Positions 41,185 to 41,206 of a DNA stretch of 41,206 bases are shown here, one piece after another. The notes under the pieces were generated by a model that searched no databases, was not told the DNA's origin, and saw only the letters and a program-made list of their open reading frames with translations. This DNA comes from Pseudoxanthomonas japonensis (GTDB taxonomy: Bacteria; Pseudomonadota; Gammaproteobacteria; Xanthomonadales; Xanthomonadaceae): assembly GCF_010093445.1 (NCBI RefSeq), contig NZ_PDWW01000035.1:1-41206 (forward strand), in the 5' to 3' direction. Numbering within the stretch: position 1 is the stretch's first letter; the number at the start of each line of letters is the position of its first letter. The position numbers and the translations under genes are program-made.

Positions 41185-41206
41185 CGGGAGGCGGGAGGAA
41201 GGGAAG

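Overview
The window is high-GC DNA from a gammaproteobacterium, almost certainly a member of the Xanthomonadaceae (Xanthomonas / Pseudoxanthomonas / Stenotrophomonas / Luteimonas group). The taxonomic evidence is the long block kdsC-lptC-lptA-lptB-rpoN-hpf-hprK-rapZ-EIIA(Man)-ptsH-ptsI-mgtE, the yggS / pilT-pilU arrangement, the yqgE-ruvX-pyrB cluster, and several GTAG/GTGG-type palindromic repeats placed between genes. Genus cannot be fixed from the sequence alone. All recognised genes look intact except the first, which runs off the left edge and ends in a perfect inverted repeat that looks like an assembly fold-back. I see no tRNA, rRNA, CRISPR array, insertion sequence or prophage, and no gene-free stretch longer than 300 bases.

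Layout. 1-1290 (minus): cytochrome b561 and a secreted YceI protein, divergent from a large hybrid sensor kinase (1369-4950, plus) that is translationally coupled to a secreted protein of unknown function. 5922-10093 (minus): aroK-aroB-WGR protein-hemE followed by two secreted unknown proteins. 10202-13214: dodecin, a convergent glycerate-kinase-like gene, then a tightly overlapping plus-strand set of pdxH, an AAC(6')-like acetyltransferase and a BtuF-like binding protein without a signal peptide. 13330-15954 (minus): DUF4426 lipoprotein, proC, an acidic unknown protein and yggS. 16042-18841 (plus): the twitching ATPases pilT and pilU, then a membrane-anchored glutaredoxin-like protein. 18889-20672 (minus): a secreted alpha/beta hydrolase behind a DUF2975 / HTH pair. 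20942-25917: a small membrane protein, an acetyl-CoA hydrolase/transferase, tag, and the plus-strand cluster yqgE-ruvX-pyrB. 26096-29813 (minus): a diguanylate cyclase, a zinc-ribbon protein, an esterase lipoprotein and a periplasmic-type ATP-dependent DNA ligase. 29974-41184 (minus): one co-directional series of genes for LPS transport, sigma-54, ribosome hibernation, the regulatory phosphotransferase system and Mg2+ transport.

How the genes work together. The right-hand third is a regulatory hub: HprK phosphorylates HPr on Ser46 (present here at exactly that position), EI phosphorylates HPr on His15, and HPr can pass phosphate to the stand-alone EIIA; no sugar permease is present, so the system is probably regulatory. 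The usual ptsN gene between hpf and hprK is absent and its place is taken by a structured spacer. PilT/PilU and the exported ligase are consistent with type IV pilus motility and natural DNA uptake. Several genes are typical single-gene housekeeping functions (hemE, aroB, aroK, pdxH, proC, pyrB, tag).

I did not find a clear, wholly new multi-gene defence or biosynthetic system. The most interesting items are the hybrid kinase coupled to a secreted unknown protein with a palindrome-rich divergent promoter, the chromosomal AAC(6') homologue, the repeat element inserted in frame into hemE, the structured leader before hprK, and the systematic placement of palindromic repeats at gene ends.
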